A stretch of DNA of 57,207 nucleotides from Deinococcus yavapaiensis KR-236 (GCF_003217515.1 NZ_QJSX01000021.1:1-57207); one strand, 5' to 3'; positions 1-8,648 are shown, numbered from the stretch's first letter. A program made the numbers and translations. Notes: generated from the sequence alone by a model not told the origin.

Positions 1-75
1 GAGACGGCGGAGAATCTCGTGTACGAGGTCATGATTCGACTGATGGTGCGCCGACTGGTCAAAAGTACGTCCTGA
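1..75 (+). CDS. Transposase C-terminus (IS5-like), partial
   Basis: Open from the first base of the window to a TGA at 73-75. The 24 residues end in a helix with the pattern IRLMVRRL, which matches my recollection of the last helix of IS5-family (IS1031/ISL2 group) DDE transposases. The catalytic domain lies outside the window. The sequence just after the stop (GAGGCTTATCAAACGC, beginning near 74) could be the outer inverted repeat but the other end is not visible. Family assignment rests on a very short stretch. Confidence 0.5.
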   Translation, partial: ETAENLVYEVMIRLMVRRLVKSTS

Positions 76-291
76 GGCTTATCAAACGCACTTTAGTTGT
101 TAGAGGTGTCGTTTTCGCTGGGCAGCGCCGGATATGATCACCACATGGGCCGATCTTAGGGAATCTTAGGTGCGTCAGGCAGCCCCTGGTAGTTTCAGCG
201 CTGAAGAAATGAAGGTGTCGGCGGCGGAACAGGATGAAACAGGATCGCAGGCCATACGCGCCTCAGGTGTTGTCCGGTTGCGCTCGAAACC
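76..291. other. Non-coding stretch beside the transposase tail
   Basis: No ORF with plausible codon use, no tRNA and no convincing terminator were seen. It starts with the possible right end of an IS element and contains two copies of TCTTAGG (around 155-170) only. Probably decayed insertion-site sequence. Confidence 0.4.
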
Positions 292-708
292 CTAGCAAAA
301 CTTAGCAGCCTCGAGCGGATTGACGCGGGGCGGGCCGTCTTCGAGGAGCGTCACGAGGAAGGCGCGCACCTCGTCGGCTGCGCATCGCTGGAAGGTCAGG
401 GTGAAGGCGTGCGTGGGCGGCTCGAGGAAGCTCTCGGGCGCTGTGCCGTCTTCGTGAATGTGGAAGTCGAAGCCGGGCGGCGTGGATCGACGGGTTAGCG
501 GAGTGATAACGAGCACATGGGCAACGCTAGCGGGTGTACCTGAACGCTGGGGAAAACGCCGGGCGGGAAGCCCCGCGCGCTTTTTGCGGTTTGCAAGCCG
601 TTGCAGACGGGCAAAGAGACAGTACCCTTTCTGAGTACTTATTTGTTGATGGCGTCGGATGCCTTGTGGGTCACCGCCATTCCGGTACTTGCTGTACAGA
701 TTTTCCAT
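292..708 (-). CDS. Hypothetical protein or decayed gene remnant
   Basis: A 138-residue open frame of unknown family. The C-terminal half (about residues 75-138) has ordinary GC-rich codon use and a plausible folded sequence, while the N-terminal half is basic, cysteine-poor and lower in GC. There is no Shine-Dalgarno sequence before the ATG at 708 and no leaderless -10 box at the right distance. An overlapping frame to 862 on the same strand also reads reasonably, so this may be a frameshifted pseudogene rather than an intact gene. It sits between an IS remnant and an integrase remnant, which favours decay. Confidence 0.3.
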   Translation of the reverse strand: MENLYSKYRNGGDPQGIRRHQQISTQKGYCLFARLQRLANRKKRAGLPARRFPQRSGTPASVAHVLVITPLTRRSTPPGFDFHIHEDGTAPESFLEPPTHAFTLTFQRCAADEVRAFLVTLLEDGPPRVNPLEAAKFC

Positions 709-909
709 GATGTTTTCTACGCTCTTCGAACTTTCCCTGTCCGTGAGTAATAGATAATGCCTCCTTTATAACAGGCAGGTTGGGTGAGTGAGAGTTAAGA
801 GTACGCTCAAAAGGTAAACCAAATAACCGGGATGCAACGACCTCCACCCCACGTACGGTCACTTAGTGTGGAGCGAGCAAATAGTGAGACCGCCCCGGCG
901 GAGGTCCGT
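709..909. other. Upstream region of the secreted Ig-like protein
   Basis: AT-richer than the surroundings. It must carry the promoter of the gene at 910, but I see no consensus -35/-10 pair. A GGAGG-like ribosome binding site (GGCGGAGG) lies at about 898-905. Confidence 0.35.
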
Positions 910-1767
910 ATGAACCAGGCTCCTGCACGCCGTTCACGCGCTCCCAAGGGTCATCACGTCCCCGCCACCCTCCTCGCCGCCACGCTTGCAGCGAGTGCCT
1001 CCACGGTACTTGCGGGGGGAACCGGAGCACCGGTTTCCATGCCGACGCTCGCCCAAACGGCGCCCGGCATCAAGGTCATGTCATCACTCGAAGGCCAAAC
1101 GACGCTGCCTCTGCGCACCAAGTGGACCGTCACCACCAACCTCTACCCCAACCAAGTCGCGTCCGTCACCTTCCTGATCGACGGGGTGGCCCGCTGGATC
1201 GAGAAGATCATTCCGTACTCGTACGCGGACGAGGGGTACCTCATCACCACCTTCCTCAGCCCGGGCCGACACACCTTCACGGCCACCGTGAAAGCCGACG
1301 ATGGCAGAACCGCCTCCAACACGGTCACCGCCACTGTCAGTAAAACGCCTGCACCACCCGCGGCGCTCGCTGGACGCTGGCGACGCACGGTCCAAGTGGC
1401 TGGTGAGCCATCGCTTTCCGGCCCGTGGGACCTCATCTTCGACGATGTCGGCGCGTGGGCGATCGCTCCCGTGAGCAGTGGCGTCGTGGAACAAATCAGT
1501 GTGCGGGGCGACGTCATCCAAGTATTCGCGCCCGTTCAGATGGGCTTACCGGAGTTGGGCGTAGCCGCGTATGGTGCGCACGACATTTACGGCACCATCT
1601 GCTCCCTGGACGGACCGGAGCAAACGTTCAAGTGGTCCAAGCAGGGCGATCAACTGAAATTGCAGTCCATCAGCGGTGGCTGCGAAGGACGCACGCATCT
1701 TTGGGAAGGGACGTGGACGCGCGTGCCATCCTCAGCTCCACGTGGACCACTAATGCCACGAAAGTAA
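910..1767 (+). CDS. Secreted protein with Ig-like domain and beta-rich C-terminal domain
   Basis: I start it at ATG 910 because GGAGG lies a few bases upstream and the residues that follow form a long basic plus hydrophobic signal peptide ending around ASTVLA; the frame is open from 832 but the extra N-terminus is not signal-like. The mature protein has an Ig-like segment (about residues 50-145, with the SVTFLIDG and GRHTFTATVKADDG pattern of bacterial Ig-like domains) and a C-terminal domain (about 155-275) beginning LAGRWRR and ending WEGTWTRV, reminiscent of small beta-barrel/lipocalin-like folds and containing two cysteines likely to form a disulfide. Function unknown; an extracytoplasmic binding role is likely. 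It stands alone in an accessory region. Confidence 0.7.
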   Translation: MNQAPARRSRAPKGHHVPATLLAATLAASASTVLAGGTGAPVSMPTLAQTAPGIKVMSSLEGQTTLPLRTKWTVTTNLYPNQVASVTFLIDGVARWIEKIIPYSYADEGYLITTFLSPGRHTFTATVKADDGRTASNTVTATVSKTPAPPAALAGRWRRTVQVAGEPSLSGPWDLIFDDVGAWAIAPVSSGVVEQISVRGDVIQVFAPVQMGLPELGVAAYGAHDIYGTICSLDGPEQTFKWSKQGDQLKLQSISGGCEGRTHLWEGTWTRVPSSAPRGPLMPRK

Positions 1768-1853
1768 GTCGTTCACTGCAATCGGAAGGGTAGGGAGTTT
1801 CCTCCGTGCCCTTCCTAGATCTAGGGCCGTCTTCCGAGGCGCGCAAAGAAGAA

Positions 1854-1872
1854 AGCGCCCTTCTTGGGCGCT
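1854..1872 (-). terminator. Intrinsic terminator for the 1941-2387 gene
   Basis: A 7-bp perfect stem AGCGCCC/GGGCGCT with a 5-base loop. Read on the minus strand it is followed by TTTCTTCTTT, so it terminates the minus-strand gene ending at 1941, and it may also protect the convergent gene. Confidence 0.75.
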
Positions 1873-1940
1873 GATAAGGAAAAGATTGCGTGCTATGCGT
1901 CGTGAGTCAACTTAATGCGGCGCTCGGTTACCTGCACTTC

Positions 1941-2387
1941 TCAATTTCTGATGCAGATCGGTCCTTCGTTACTGCGCTCCACCCTCACGTTGCCGTTCGA
2001 GTCGATCACCAATGCAAAGCGACCCCTGTCTAGCGTCTTGGTACCGTCACTGCTTGTGAGATGGCCGGTGCCAAGGTCAACGACAGCCAACCTGCCCTCG
2101 GGATACCCGTTAACGGTCAGACGAGAGCGGGTCATTCCCGTGTAGGTTGTGCCTGAAGAACCCGTGTATGTACCGCGGAAGAAGACCTGGATGACTATGT
2201 GGAATCCGCCGTTGGCATCCTCAAACCGTCGCTCCTCGCCGGTCACATAGGTAGTTCCAGTGACGGTTTCTCCCGTGCAAGGATCCGTGAAGTTTTCCTC
2301 TTGAATTCTATCGATCGGGATGACCGTTGGGCCAGCCGCAAAGGCAGTGGTGGCGAAGAAGGCGATAGCAAGAATGCTTCTCTTCAT
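1941..2387 (-). CDS. Small secreted protein of unknown function
   Basis: 148 residues with a short classical signal peptide (MKRSILAIAFFATTAFAA, cleavage near residue 18). AAGGGAG sits 5 bases before the ATG. The mature protein has two cysteines far apart (about residues 37 and 145) and a beta-rich, glycine/threonine-rich middle. I do not recognise the family. It is monocistronic with its own terminator at 1854-1872. Codon use is less GC-biased than the core genes of the window, consistent with an accessory origin. Confidence 0.7.
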   Translation of the reverse strand: MKRSILAIAFFATTAFAAGPTVIPIDRIQEENFTDPCTGETVTGTTYVTGEERRFEDANGGFHIVIQVFFRGTYTGSSGTTYTGMTRSRLTVNGYPEGRLAVVDLGTGHLTSSDGTKTLDRGRFALVIDSNGNVRVERSNEGPICIRN

Positions 2388-2626
2388 ACGAACTCCCTTC
2401 TCGATTGTTCTTCGAGGTTTTTAGTGTGCGCTCAAGAAGCGCTCATTAGTTGCAGGACACGTGAAGGTTCTAAGAGACGTGCCTCTACAAGAACCTAATG
2501 TTTTTACGGCGCAAGGGACGACCCCCTCTCCCACAGCGTGAATTGCCCTTAGAGGGTGCCAAGGAGGGGTTTGAAGTTCAGACAAAGAGGTTGTTCGCCA
2601 ACAGAAGGCAAAACGCCCCGGTGTGA
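2388..2626. other. Non-coding junction upstream of the integrase remnant
   Basis: No gene seen. It contains an imperfect inverted repeat AGGTTCT...AGAACCT with an inner AGAG/CTCT pair (about 2466-2497), which could be an element end or an old terminator. The missing 5' part of the integrase should have been here but is not recognisable in any frame. Confidence 0.35.
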
Positions 2627-3190
2627 AAGCCAAGCAAGGTCGAAGACAACCGCTCCAAATCCCGTCCCAGCCGCCTGAACCTCGACAACCAGTCGCAACT
2701 CGTCATTCAAGACCCCAAGACGTACGCATCGAAGCGAACGATCCACCTAGCGCCCGGCACGGTGAGCGTGCTCGAAGCGCACCGTGAGCGACAAGCCCGC
2801 GAACGAGCGGCGGCAGGGGAGGCGTATCACGACCAAGGACTCGTCTTCGCCTCGGAAATCGGCAGGTTGACGTACCCGCGCAACCTTGAGCGGGCCTGGT
2901 ACATGCTCCTCGAGCGCGTGCGGCGAGAGCAAGCACATAAAGCTCGTGATGCTGGGCAAGAGCCGAAGGAAGGCGATCTTCTGCCTAAGATTCGCCTTCA
3001 CGACCTCCGCCATACGGCCGCCTCGCTCATGGCCCGCAAGGGTGCCAGCTTGAAGATAATCGCGGACGTTCTCGGGCATGAAGACGAAGCGTTCACATCT
3101 CGCACGTACATGCACCTCTATGACGAGCAGCGGGACGAAGCGGCACTTGACCTGTCGGATCTGTTCCGGAGGGCGAGCGGGCAGAATTGA
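2627..3190 (+). pseudogene. 5'-truncated tyrosine recombinase (phage/ICE integrase)
   Basis: The frame is open from just after a stop at 2624-2626 to 3190. From about 2699 it reads as integrase catalytic core: QDPKTYASKRTIHL is the beta-sheet segment with the conserved lysine, followed by HDLRH (box II HxxR), the GH motif in VLGHEDE and the nucleophile tyrosine in TYMHLY. The SAM-like core-binding domain and the first catalytic arginine are absent, and no upstream frame supplies them. A GTG at 2762 could start a 142-residue protein, but it would lack part of the active site. Its 3' end lies 97 bp from the 3' end of tRNA-Lys, a classic attachment-site position, so this is probably the scar of an integrated element. 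Confidence 0.85.
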
Positions 3191-3259
3191 TACCGTTGTG
3201 ACACGGTGGTGACAATCGAGGTACTGTGACGGTCGAAACGTCAGAGATTCAAAAAGAAA

Positions 3260-3280
3260 AACCCCGTCTCTGACGGGGTT
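3260..3280 (-). terminator. Intrinsic terminator of tRNA-Lys
   Basis: Perfect 9-bp stem AACCCCGTC/GACGGGGTT with a TCT loop. On the minus strand it is followed by a T-rich run (TTTTTCTTTTT region), directly downstream of the tRNA. Confidence 0.8.
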
Positions 3281-3286
3281 TCCTGC

Positions 3287-3362
<76 letters not shown>

Positions 3363-3373
3363 GGAGCACAAGG

Positions 3374-3402
3374 AGTATAGGGACGCGCATGGAGCGTGTC
3401 AA
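3374..3402 (-). promoter_or_regulatory. Sigma-70 promoter of tRNA-Lys
   Basis: On the minus strand TTGACA (3397-3402), a 17-bp spacer, then TATACT (3374-3379). The -10 ends 11 bases before the tRNA 5' end. Confidence 0.85.
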
Positions 3403-3456
3403 CACACCCGCCTGCCAGACCTCGCGTCATGTGACGTTTTGCGGCGGCGAGCGCGA

Positions 3457-3462
3457 TAGACT
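3457..3462 (+). promoter_or_regulatory. -10 box of leaderless rdgB
   Basis: TAGACT lies 5 bases before the GTG start and no Shine-Dalgarno sequence is present, so the transcript probably begins at or next to the start codon. Confidence 0.5.
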
Positions 3463-3467
3463 GGGGT

Positions 3468-4082
3468 GTGACGTTGAACCGTGTCGTTTTGGCGACTTCG
3501 AATGAAGGAAAAATCCGTGAGTTCACCGAGGCGCTCGCGCCGCTCGGGTGGACCCTCGTTCCACTGCCGCGTGTGACGATGCCTCCCGAGGACGGAGCGA
3601 CGTACGAAGAGAACGCCGCGCTCAAGGCCTGCGCCATTTCGCTGCAGACCGGTCTTCCCGCCATCGCCGATGATTCCGGCTTGGAAGTGACGGCGTTACG
3701 AGGCGAACCGGGCGTGTACAGCGCTCGCTTCGGAGGCCGCAAGACGGACGTGGAGCGCAACGTGTACCTGCTGGAGCGCTTACGAGACGCGAAGGCCAAG
3801 GACCGCTCGGCGAAGTTCGTGTCCGTCATCGTCCTCGCGTACCCGGACGGCCACTTGGAAACGTACCGAGGAGAAGCGCCGGGTGTCATTTTGGAAGGTC
3901 CGCGCGGTGAGGGAGGCTTCGGGTACGACCCTCTCTTCGTACCCGCCGGAAACGACCGGTCTTTCGGTGAGATGAGCGTGGAGGAAAAGCGTCCCCTCTC
4001 GCACCGCGGTCGCGCGCTCGGAGCCCTCTTGGACGCCCACAAGAACGGTCCGCCGGAACGAGAGATCATTTCAGTCGAGTGA
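3468..4082 (+). CDS. rdgB: XTP/dITP diphosphatase (Ham1/RdgB)
   Basis: 204 residues, the normal length for the family. The protein hydrolyses non-canonical purine triphosphates (dITP, XTP) to monophosphates and keeps them out of DNA and RNA. Family landmarks are the N-terminal LATSNEGKIREF, the ATYEENAALKA helix, the catalytic DDSGLEV, the substrate-contacting GGFGYDPLF and the terminal SHRGRAL. The GTG start at 3468 is chosen because family members begin with this strand and because a TANNNT box lies just upstream. It is monocistronic and followed by a strong terminator. Confidence 0.96.
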   Translation: MTLNRVVLATSNEGKIREFTEALAPLGWTLVPLPRVTMPPEDGATYEENAALKACAISLQTGLPAIADDSGLEVTALRGEPGVYSARFGGRKTDVERNVYLLERLRDAKAKDRSAKFVSVIVLAYPDGHLETYRGEAPGVILEGPRGEGGFGYDPLFVPAGNDRSFGEMSVEEKRPLSHRGRALGALLDAHKNGPPEREIISVE

Positions 4083-4092
4083 GCGAAACGGC

Positions 4093-4123
4093 GACGGGCG
4101 GGTCATCGACCCGCCCGTCTTTT
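4093..4123 (+). terminator. Intrinsic terminator of rdgB
   Basis: 11-bp perfect stem GACGGGCGGGT/ACCCGCCCGTC with a 5-base loop, followed by TTTT on the plus strand. Confidence 0.9.
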
Positions 4124-4138
4124 CGTGGCGTTACGCGC

Positions 4139-5098
4139 TTACTGCGTACTTCTGGGATCGAGCACGTCGCGAAGTCCGTCACCGAGCAAGTTGAAGCCCA
4201 GCACCGTGAGCAAAATGGCGAGACCCGGGAAGATCATCGTCCATGGAGCGGAAAGGTACACGCCAAGCTGAAAGGCGTCGGCGATCATGGTGCCCCACTC
4301 GGGCGCGGGCGGCGTCGCGCCGAGGCCGAGGAAGCCCAACGCGGCGACTTCGATGGTCGCTGTGGCGATGCTGAGGCTTCCCTGCACGATCAGGGGCGTC
4401 ATGGAGTTCGGCAGGACGTGCCGGAACATCACGCGTGAACTCGTGGCGCCCAGTGCGCCGGCCGCTTGCACGAACTCGCGCTCGCGTATGGACAGCACGA
4501 CGGAGCGCGCGAGGCGGATGTAGATGGGAATCTGAACGATCGACACAGCGAGCATCGCGCCGTACAGGCGCACGTCGACATTGTGCGAGGCGAGCCATCC
4601 GATGAAGCGACCGAACGCGCCGCCCGTGCTGGGATCGCTGGGAATGATCGCCGTGATCATGATGGCCAGGAGGATTCCCGGAAAGCCCAGCATGAGGTCC
4701 GAGATGTACCCGATGACGTTGTCGAACCAACCTCCGAAAAAGCCGGACAAGACGCCGAGCAAGGCGCCCGCGATCATCGCGAGCAATGTCGCCACGATGC
4801 CGACTTGAAGCGAAATGCGAGCGCCGTGCAGAATGCGCGTCGCGACGTCGCGCCCGAGCTGATCGGTGCCCATGATGTGCTCGGCGCTCGGAGGCTTGAG
4901 ACGCGTGAGGTAGTTGCGGTCCGTGAGGGGATCGTAGGGACGAATGACCGGGGCGAGCGCGGCGAGCACGACGAACAGCAGCACGATCACCGCGCCGACC
5001 TTCGCGGGCGTGCTCTTGCGCATGCGGCGCCAGAAGACGCCTTGGCGCCGCTTCTGGGACGGCGCGGCCGTCGACGTCGGAAGAACTTCGTTCGTCAT
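4139..5098 (-). CDS. dppC: Peptide/nickel-type ABC transporter permease, DppC-like
   Basis: 319 residues with a cytoplasmic N-terminal tail, a first membrane segment (about 30-55), the OppC N-terminal motif HIMGTDQLGRDVATRILHGAR and further membrane segments. The EAA-type loop for ATPase contact lies at about residues 215-245 (FVQAAGALGATSSRVMFRHVLP). It pairs with the neighbouring DppB-like protein to form the inner-membrane channel for oligopeptides or dipeptides. The start ATG overlaps the stop of dppB (ATGA), implying translational coupling. No ATPase genes (dppD/dppF) follow; a terminator of the convergent rdgB gene comes next. Confidence 0.93.
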   Translation of the reverse strand: MTNEVLPTSTAAPSQKRRQGVFWRRMRKSTPAKVGAVIVLLFVVLAALAPVIRPYDPLTDRNYLTRLKPPSAEHIMGTDQLGRDVATRILHGARISLQVGIVATLLAMIAGALLGVLSGFFGGWFDNVIGYISDLMLGFPGILLAIMITAIIPSDPSTGGAFGRFIGWLASHNVDVRLYGAMLAVSIVQIPIYIRLARSVVLSIREREFVQAAGALGATSSRVMFRHVLPNSMTPLIVQGSLSIATATIEVAALGFLGLGATPPAPEWGTMIADAFQLGVYLSAPWTMIFPGLAILLTVLGFNLLGDGLRDVLDPRSTQ

Positions 5099-6099
5099 GA
5101 GTAATGAATCCTAGGGTCGAGGAAGGCGTAGCTGAGGTCCACGGCGAGGTTGACCACCGACACGACGAGCGCCGCGAAGATCACGCCTCCTTGAATGACA
5201 GGGTAGTCACGATCGAAGATGCCTTGATACAGCCAACTGCCGAGACCGGGCCACGAGAAGATCGTCTCGGTGAGGACAGCGCCCCCGAGAAGCGCTCCGA
5301 TTTGCAACCCGATGACGGTCACGACGGGCAGCATGGCGTTTCGCAAGGCGTGCCGAACGACGACGCGCGTGCGCGACACGCCCTTCGCGGCGGCCGTTCG
5401 GATGTAATCTTGCGACAGGACTTCCAGCATGGCGCTGCGTGTGATGCGCGCGATGATCGCCATGGGAATCGTCCCGAGCGCGACCGAAGGCAAGATGAGG
5501 TGGCGAAGCGCTTCCCACGCCACGGCGAACTGACCGCGCAGCAAGCCGTCGAGGACGAACAGCCCCGTGATCGGCTCGATGTTCGAGTCGGTGGAAAGGC
5601 GGGCGGACGGCGGCAGCCATTGCAACTTCACGGCGAAGAAGTACGCAAGCAACATCCCCAGCCAAAAGACGGGCATGGACACGCCGACGAGACTGATTGT
5701 CATGGCGGCGTTGTCGAGGAACTTGTTGCGATTCAAGGCGGCGATGATGCCGGCGGGCAGTCCGACGAGAATCGCGAAGAGGATCGCGCCGATCGTGAGT
5801 TCGAACGTCGCGGGGAAGCGGGTACGCAGATCGTCCACGACGGGAACTTGGCTCTTGATGCCCGCGCCGAGATCACCTCGGGCAATGTCGGCGACGAACT
5901 TGCCGAACTGCACGGGGATCGGCTGGTCGAGGCCAAGCTGGGTGCGCAGACGCGCGACGGACTCGGGGGTGGCGCGCTCACCGAGGATGACCGTGGCAGG
6001 GTCGCCGGGAATGGCGCGCACGAACGCGAACACCACGAGGGTGATGCCGAGAACGACCAGCAGCGTCCTGAGGACGCGCCGGATCAGAAACGAGGTCAA
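5095..6099 (-). CDS. dppB: Peptide/nickel-type ABC transporter permease, DppB-like
   Basis: 334 residues, six predicted membrane segments beginning with the first 25 residues. It has the OppB/DppB signature RAIPGDPATVILG near residue 30, a large periplasmic loop, and the EAA-type loop DYIRTAAAKGVSRTRVVVRHALRN (about 230-253). It is the partner permease of the DppC-like protein. A GGAGA-like site (AAGGAGA, on the minus strand just before the ATG) supports the start. It is separated from the solute-binding gene by a stable hairpin at 6120-6148. Confidence 0.93.
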   Translation of the reverse strand: MTSFLIRRVLRTLLVVLGITLVVFAFVRAIPGDPATVILGERATPESVARLRTQLGLDQPIPVQFGKFVADIARGDLGAGIKSQVPVVDDLRTRFPATFELTIGAILFAILVGLPAGIIAALNRNKFLDNAAMTISLVGVSMPVFWLGMLLAYFFAVKLQWLPPSARLSTDSNIEPITGLFVLDGLLRGQFAVAWEALRHLILPSVALGTIPMAIIARITRSAMLEVLSQDYIRTAAAKGVSRTRVVVRHALRNAMLPVVTVIGLQIGALLGGAVLTETIFSWPGLGSWLYQGIFDRDYPVIQGGVIFAALVVSVVNLAVDLSYAFLDPRIHYS

Positions 6100-6119
6100 G
6101 CGAGTCTCCTTAAGGGAAA

Positions 6120-6148
6120 CGTCCCTCCCCGAAAAGAGGGGAGGGACG
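6120..6148 (-). terminator. Intercistronic hairpin between dppA and dppB
   Basis: An 11-bp perfect stem CGTCCCTCCCC/GGGGAGGGACG with a 7-base loop, followed on the minus strand by TTTCCCTT. It lies between the binding-protein gene and the permeases; such hairpins commonly lower downstream expression or protect the upstream message. It is at best a partial terminator, since the permeases have no obvious promoter of their own. Confidence 0.7.
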
Positions 6149-6160
6149 AGACGGGAATGA

Positions 6161-7747
6161 TCAGCGCTTGCCGTCGACGCTGATGGTGTTGAACGGTTCG
6201 CTGCCGAGCGGCGACGGCACCCAGCCCTTGACGTAGGTGCGAGCGGCGGCCAGCGGACGCGAGTGCACGATGGGCAGGCGCACGTTCGCTTCGTAGGTGA
6301 GCTCGTGGACTTGCGCGTAGAGCTTGGCCTTGTCGGCTTGACTCGTCGCCGAGCGCGCCTTGTCCATGAGTTGCGAGATGTTGGTCGGGTTGAAGCCCGA
6401 GTCGGCCGCGGCGTTCGCCGAGCCGTAGTACGCGCTGTAGAAGTTGTCGGGATCGCCGTAGTCGCCGGTCCAGCCGATCATGTACATGTCGAAGCCGGGG
6501 TCCTTGTTACGATCGGCGAGGTACTGCGCCCAGTCCTTCGTCTTGAGGTTGACCTTGATGCCGATGGCGCTCAGGTCGGCGGCCATCGCTTCGGCGATGG
6601 GCTTGGGCGTCGGGAAGTACGGGCGCGACACGGGCATGTACCACAAGTCGAGCGTGAAGCCGTTCGGGTAGCCCGCGTCGGCGAGCATCTTCTTGGCGCC
6701 TGCCGGGTCGAACTTGTAGTCGGCGGGGACGCTCTTCGAGTTCGCCCATCCGAGGGTATCGGGGAGGAACGAGGCGTTCGAGGTGCCCAGGCCGTTCCAG
6801 AAGGCTTGCACGATGGCCTTCTTGTTGATCGCCATGGAGATCGCTTCGCGCACCTTGTCGTTCTTGAGGTACTGGTTACGCGTGTTGAGGCTCAAGAAGC
6901 CGACGTTGAACGAAGGCTTGAGGACGGCGCGCAGGTTCTTGTCGGCCTTGACCGAGGCGTAAGTGTCGGGCGCGAGGTCGACGGTGAAGTCGATGGTGCC
7001 CGCCTTGAGTTCGTTGAGGCGCGCGCTGGGGTCCTTGATGAAGCGGAAGACGAGTTCGTCGACCTTCGGCTTGGCGCCCCAGTAGTTCTTGTTGGCGCTG
7101 AGGACGATGCGGTCCCCGGTGCGCCAGCTTTCGAAGGCGAAGGGGCCCGAGCCGACCGCCACGCCGGCGGGCGTGCCGTACTTCGCGCCTTGCTCGCGAA
7201 TCGCCTTGGGCGAGGCGATGCCGAAGTAGCCTTGCGCCAGCAAATTCGGGAAGGCGGGCACAGGCTGCGTCAAGGTGAAGCGGATGGTGTAGTCGTTGAC
7301 CTTCTCGGCGCTCTTCACGAGGCTGTTCTTGTCGCCTTTGAAGCCGCCGAACTGCTCGCCGAACGACTCGAACGTGCGGCCTTGGTCACGGTAGCCGTAT
7401 TGATCCTTGGGATCCCACCAGCGGTTGAAGTTGAACAAGATCGCGTCCGCGTTGACGGTCGTGCCGTCGTGGAACTTCACGTTGCGGCGCAAATTGAACG
7501 TCCACTGCGTGAGGTCCGCGTTGGGCTTCCACGACGTGGCGAGGCCGGGCGCGAGGTTCGCGCTGCCGGTCTTGAAGCCGACGATGTAGTCGTAGATTTG
7601 TCGGTGGACGATGGTCGAGTTGCCGTCCGTGACGTTGCCGCCCTCGAGGTTGACCGGTTCGCCGCCTGACCCGTACACGAGCGTCGCAGCCGAAGCGCTG
7701 CCGAGCATGGCGGTGGCGAGAAGCGCGGTGAGGAATGCCTTCTTCAT
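6161..7747 (-). CDS. dppA: ABC transporter solute-binding protein, family 5 (peptide)
   Basis: 528 residues. A signal peptide (MKKAFLTALLATAMLGSASA) targets it out of the cytoplasm. The body matches SBP family 5: LAPGLATSWKPN, then FNLRRNVKFHDGTTVNADAILFNFN-type core, a central NVGFLSLNT motif and the C-terminal YDAY-like region ending near PFNTIS. It captures peptides (or a related ligand) and delivers them to the DppB/C permeases encoded downstream. AGGAGG lies 4 bases before the ATG. It is the first gene of the operon and has its own promoter at 7817-7844. The exact ligand cannot be told. Confidence 0.93.
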   Translation of the reverse strand: MKKAFLTALLATAMLGSASAATLVYGSGGEPVNLEGGNVTDGNSTIVHRQIYDYIVGFKTGSANLAPGLATSWKPNADLTQWTFNLRRNVKFHDGTTVNADAILFNFNRWWDPKDQYGYRDQGRTFESFGEQFGGFKGDKNSLVKSAEKVNDYTIRFTLTQPVPAFPNLLAQGYFGIASPKAIREQGAKYGTPAGVAVGSGPFAFESWRTGDRIVLSANKNYWGAKPKVDELVFRFIKDPSARLNELKAGTIDFTVDLAPDTYASVKADKNLRAVLKPSFNVGFLSLNTRNQYLKNDKVREAISMAINKKAIVQAFWNGLGTSNASFLPDTLGWANSKSVPADYKFDPAGAKKMLADAGYPNGFTLDLWYMPVSRPYFPTPKPIAEAMAADLSAIGIKVNLKTKDWAQYLADRNKDPGFDMYMIGWTGDYGDPDNFYSAYYGSANAAADSGFNPTNISQLMDKARSATSQADKAKLYAQVHELTYEANVRLPIVHSRPLAAARTYVKGWVPSPLGSEPFNTISVDGKR

Positions 7748-7816
7748 TCGTCCTCCTGTGAAGTCACTCGCACGTTGCGTTCGGGTGAGTGAAGCTTCGA
7801 TATTCCTTGAACGTGC

Positions 7817-7844
7817 AGTGTATCAAAGTTCACACCAAATACAA
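7817..7844 (-). promoter_or_regulatory. Promoter of the dppA operon
   Basis: On the minus strand TTGTAT (7839-7844), a 16-bp spacer and TACACT (7817-7822), about 70 bases before the dppA start. Confidence 0.5.
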
Positions 7845-7893
7845 GGTCTTGCACAAAGACCCGGCATGGTGTAGCGGCGCTTGCAAGAAGAAA

Positions 7894-7921
7894 CGTGCCC
7901 CGAGCTTACGCCCGGAGCACG
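7894..7921 (-). terminator. Intrinsic terminator of the liv operon
   Basis: A 12-bp stem with two G-T pairs and a GTAA tetraloop, followed on the minus strand by TTTCTTCTT, 13 bases after the livF stop. Confidence 0.85.
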
Positions 7922-7934
7922 ACCGCGTCAAGTT

Positions 7935-8648
7935 TCACTCTTCGCCGAGATACGCCTTGCGTACACTTTCGTCACGCGCGATGTCGGCGGCGTCGCCCGA
8001 CAAACGAATCTCGCCCGTTTGCAAGACGTACGCTCGCTGAGCCACCGACAAGGCCATGGACGCGTTTTGCTCCACGAGCAGAATCGTCGTGCCCCGCTCC
8101 TTGTTGAGTCGCTGCACGATGTCGAAGATGGTTTCGACGAACTTCGGCGACAATCCCATCGACGGCTCGTCGAGCAAAAGCACCTTCGGATCGACCATGA
8201 GGGCACGCCCGATGGCGAGCATCTGCTGCTCGCCGCCCGACAGCGTCCCGCCGAGCTGGCTTTCGCGTTCCTTGAGGCGCGGGAAAAGCTGGAACACCTC
8301 TTCCATGCGGCTCGCCGTGAGCTTGCGATCCGTCACGCGGTACGCGCCGATGTCGAGGTTCTCGCGCACCGTGAGCTGTCCGAAGATGCGCCGACCTTCG
8401 GGCACGTGACTCATCCCGAGCGCCGTGATGTCGTGCGCCGGCATGCCGACGATGTTCTTGCCCGCCAACGTCACGTTGCCCACCTTGGGTCTCAGCATGC
8501 CCGACAGCGTGCGCAGCGTCGTCGTCTTGCCCGCTCCGTTGCCGCCGATGAGCGCGACCACTTCGCCTTCGCCTACCGTCAGATCGATGCCCTTGAGCGC
8601 GTGGATCTGCCCGTAGTACGTATGGACGCCCTGAACTTCGAGCATCAC
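7935..8648 (-). CDS. livF: Branched-chain amino acid ABC transporter ATPase LivF
   Basis: 237 residues. Cytoplasmic ATPase that powers uptake through LivH/LivM. Walker A is GGNGAGKTT (about residues 35-43), the LivF-typical HVPEGRRIF follows at about 82, the signature is LSGGEQQML (about 136) and Walker B is VLLLDEPSMGLSP. The frame begins GTG ATG; the GTG overlaps the livG stop (TGTGATG) and either codon could be used. It is the last gene of the livKHMGF operon. Confidence 0.96.
   Translation of the reverse strand: MMLEVQGVHTYYGQIHALKGIDLTVGEGEVVALIGGNGAGKTTTLRTLSGMLRPKVGNVTLAGKNIVGMPAHDITALGMSHVPEGRRIFGQLTVRENLDIGAYRVTDRKLTASRMEEVFQLFPRLKERESQLGGTLSGGEQQMLAIGRALMVDPKVLLLDEPSMGLSPKFVETIFDIVQRLNKERGTTILLVEQNASMALSVAQRAYVLQTGEIRLSGDAADIARDESVRKAYLGEE

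Noticed and set aside
12..300. A complete insertion sequence
   Set aside because: Only the transposase tail is inside the window and no matched inverted repeat can be checked.
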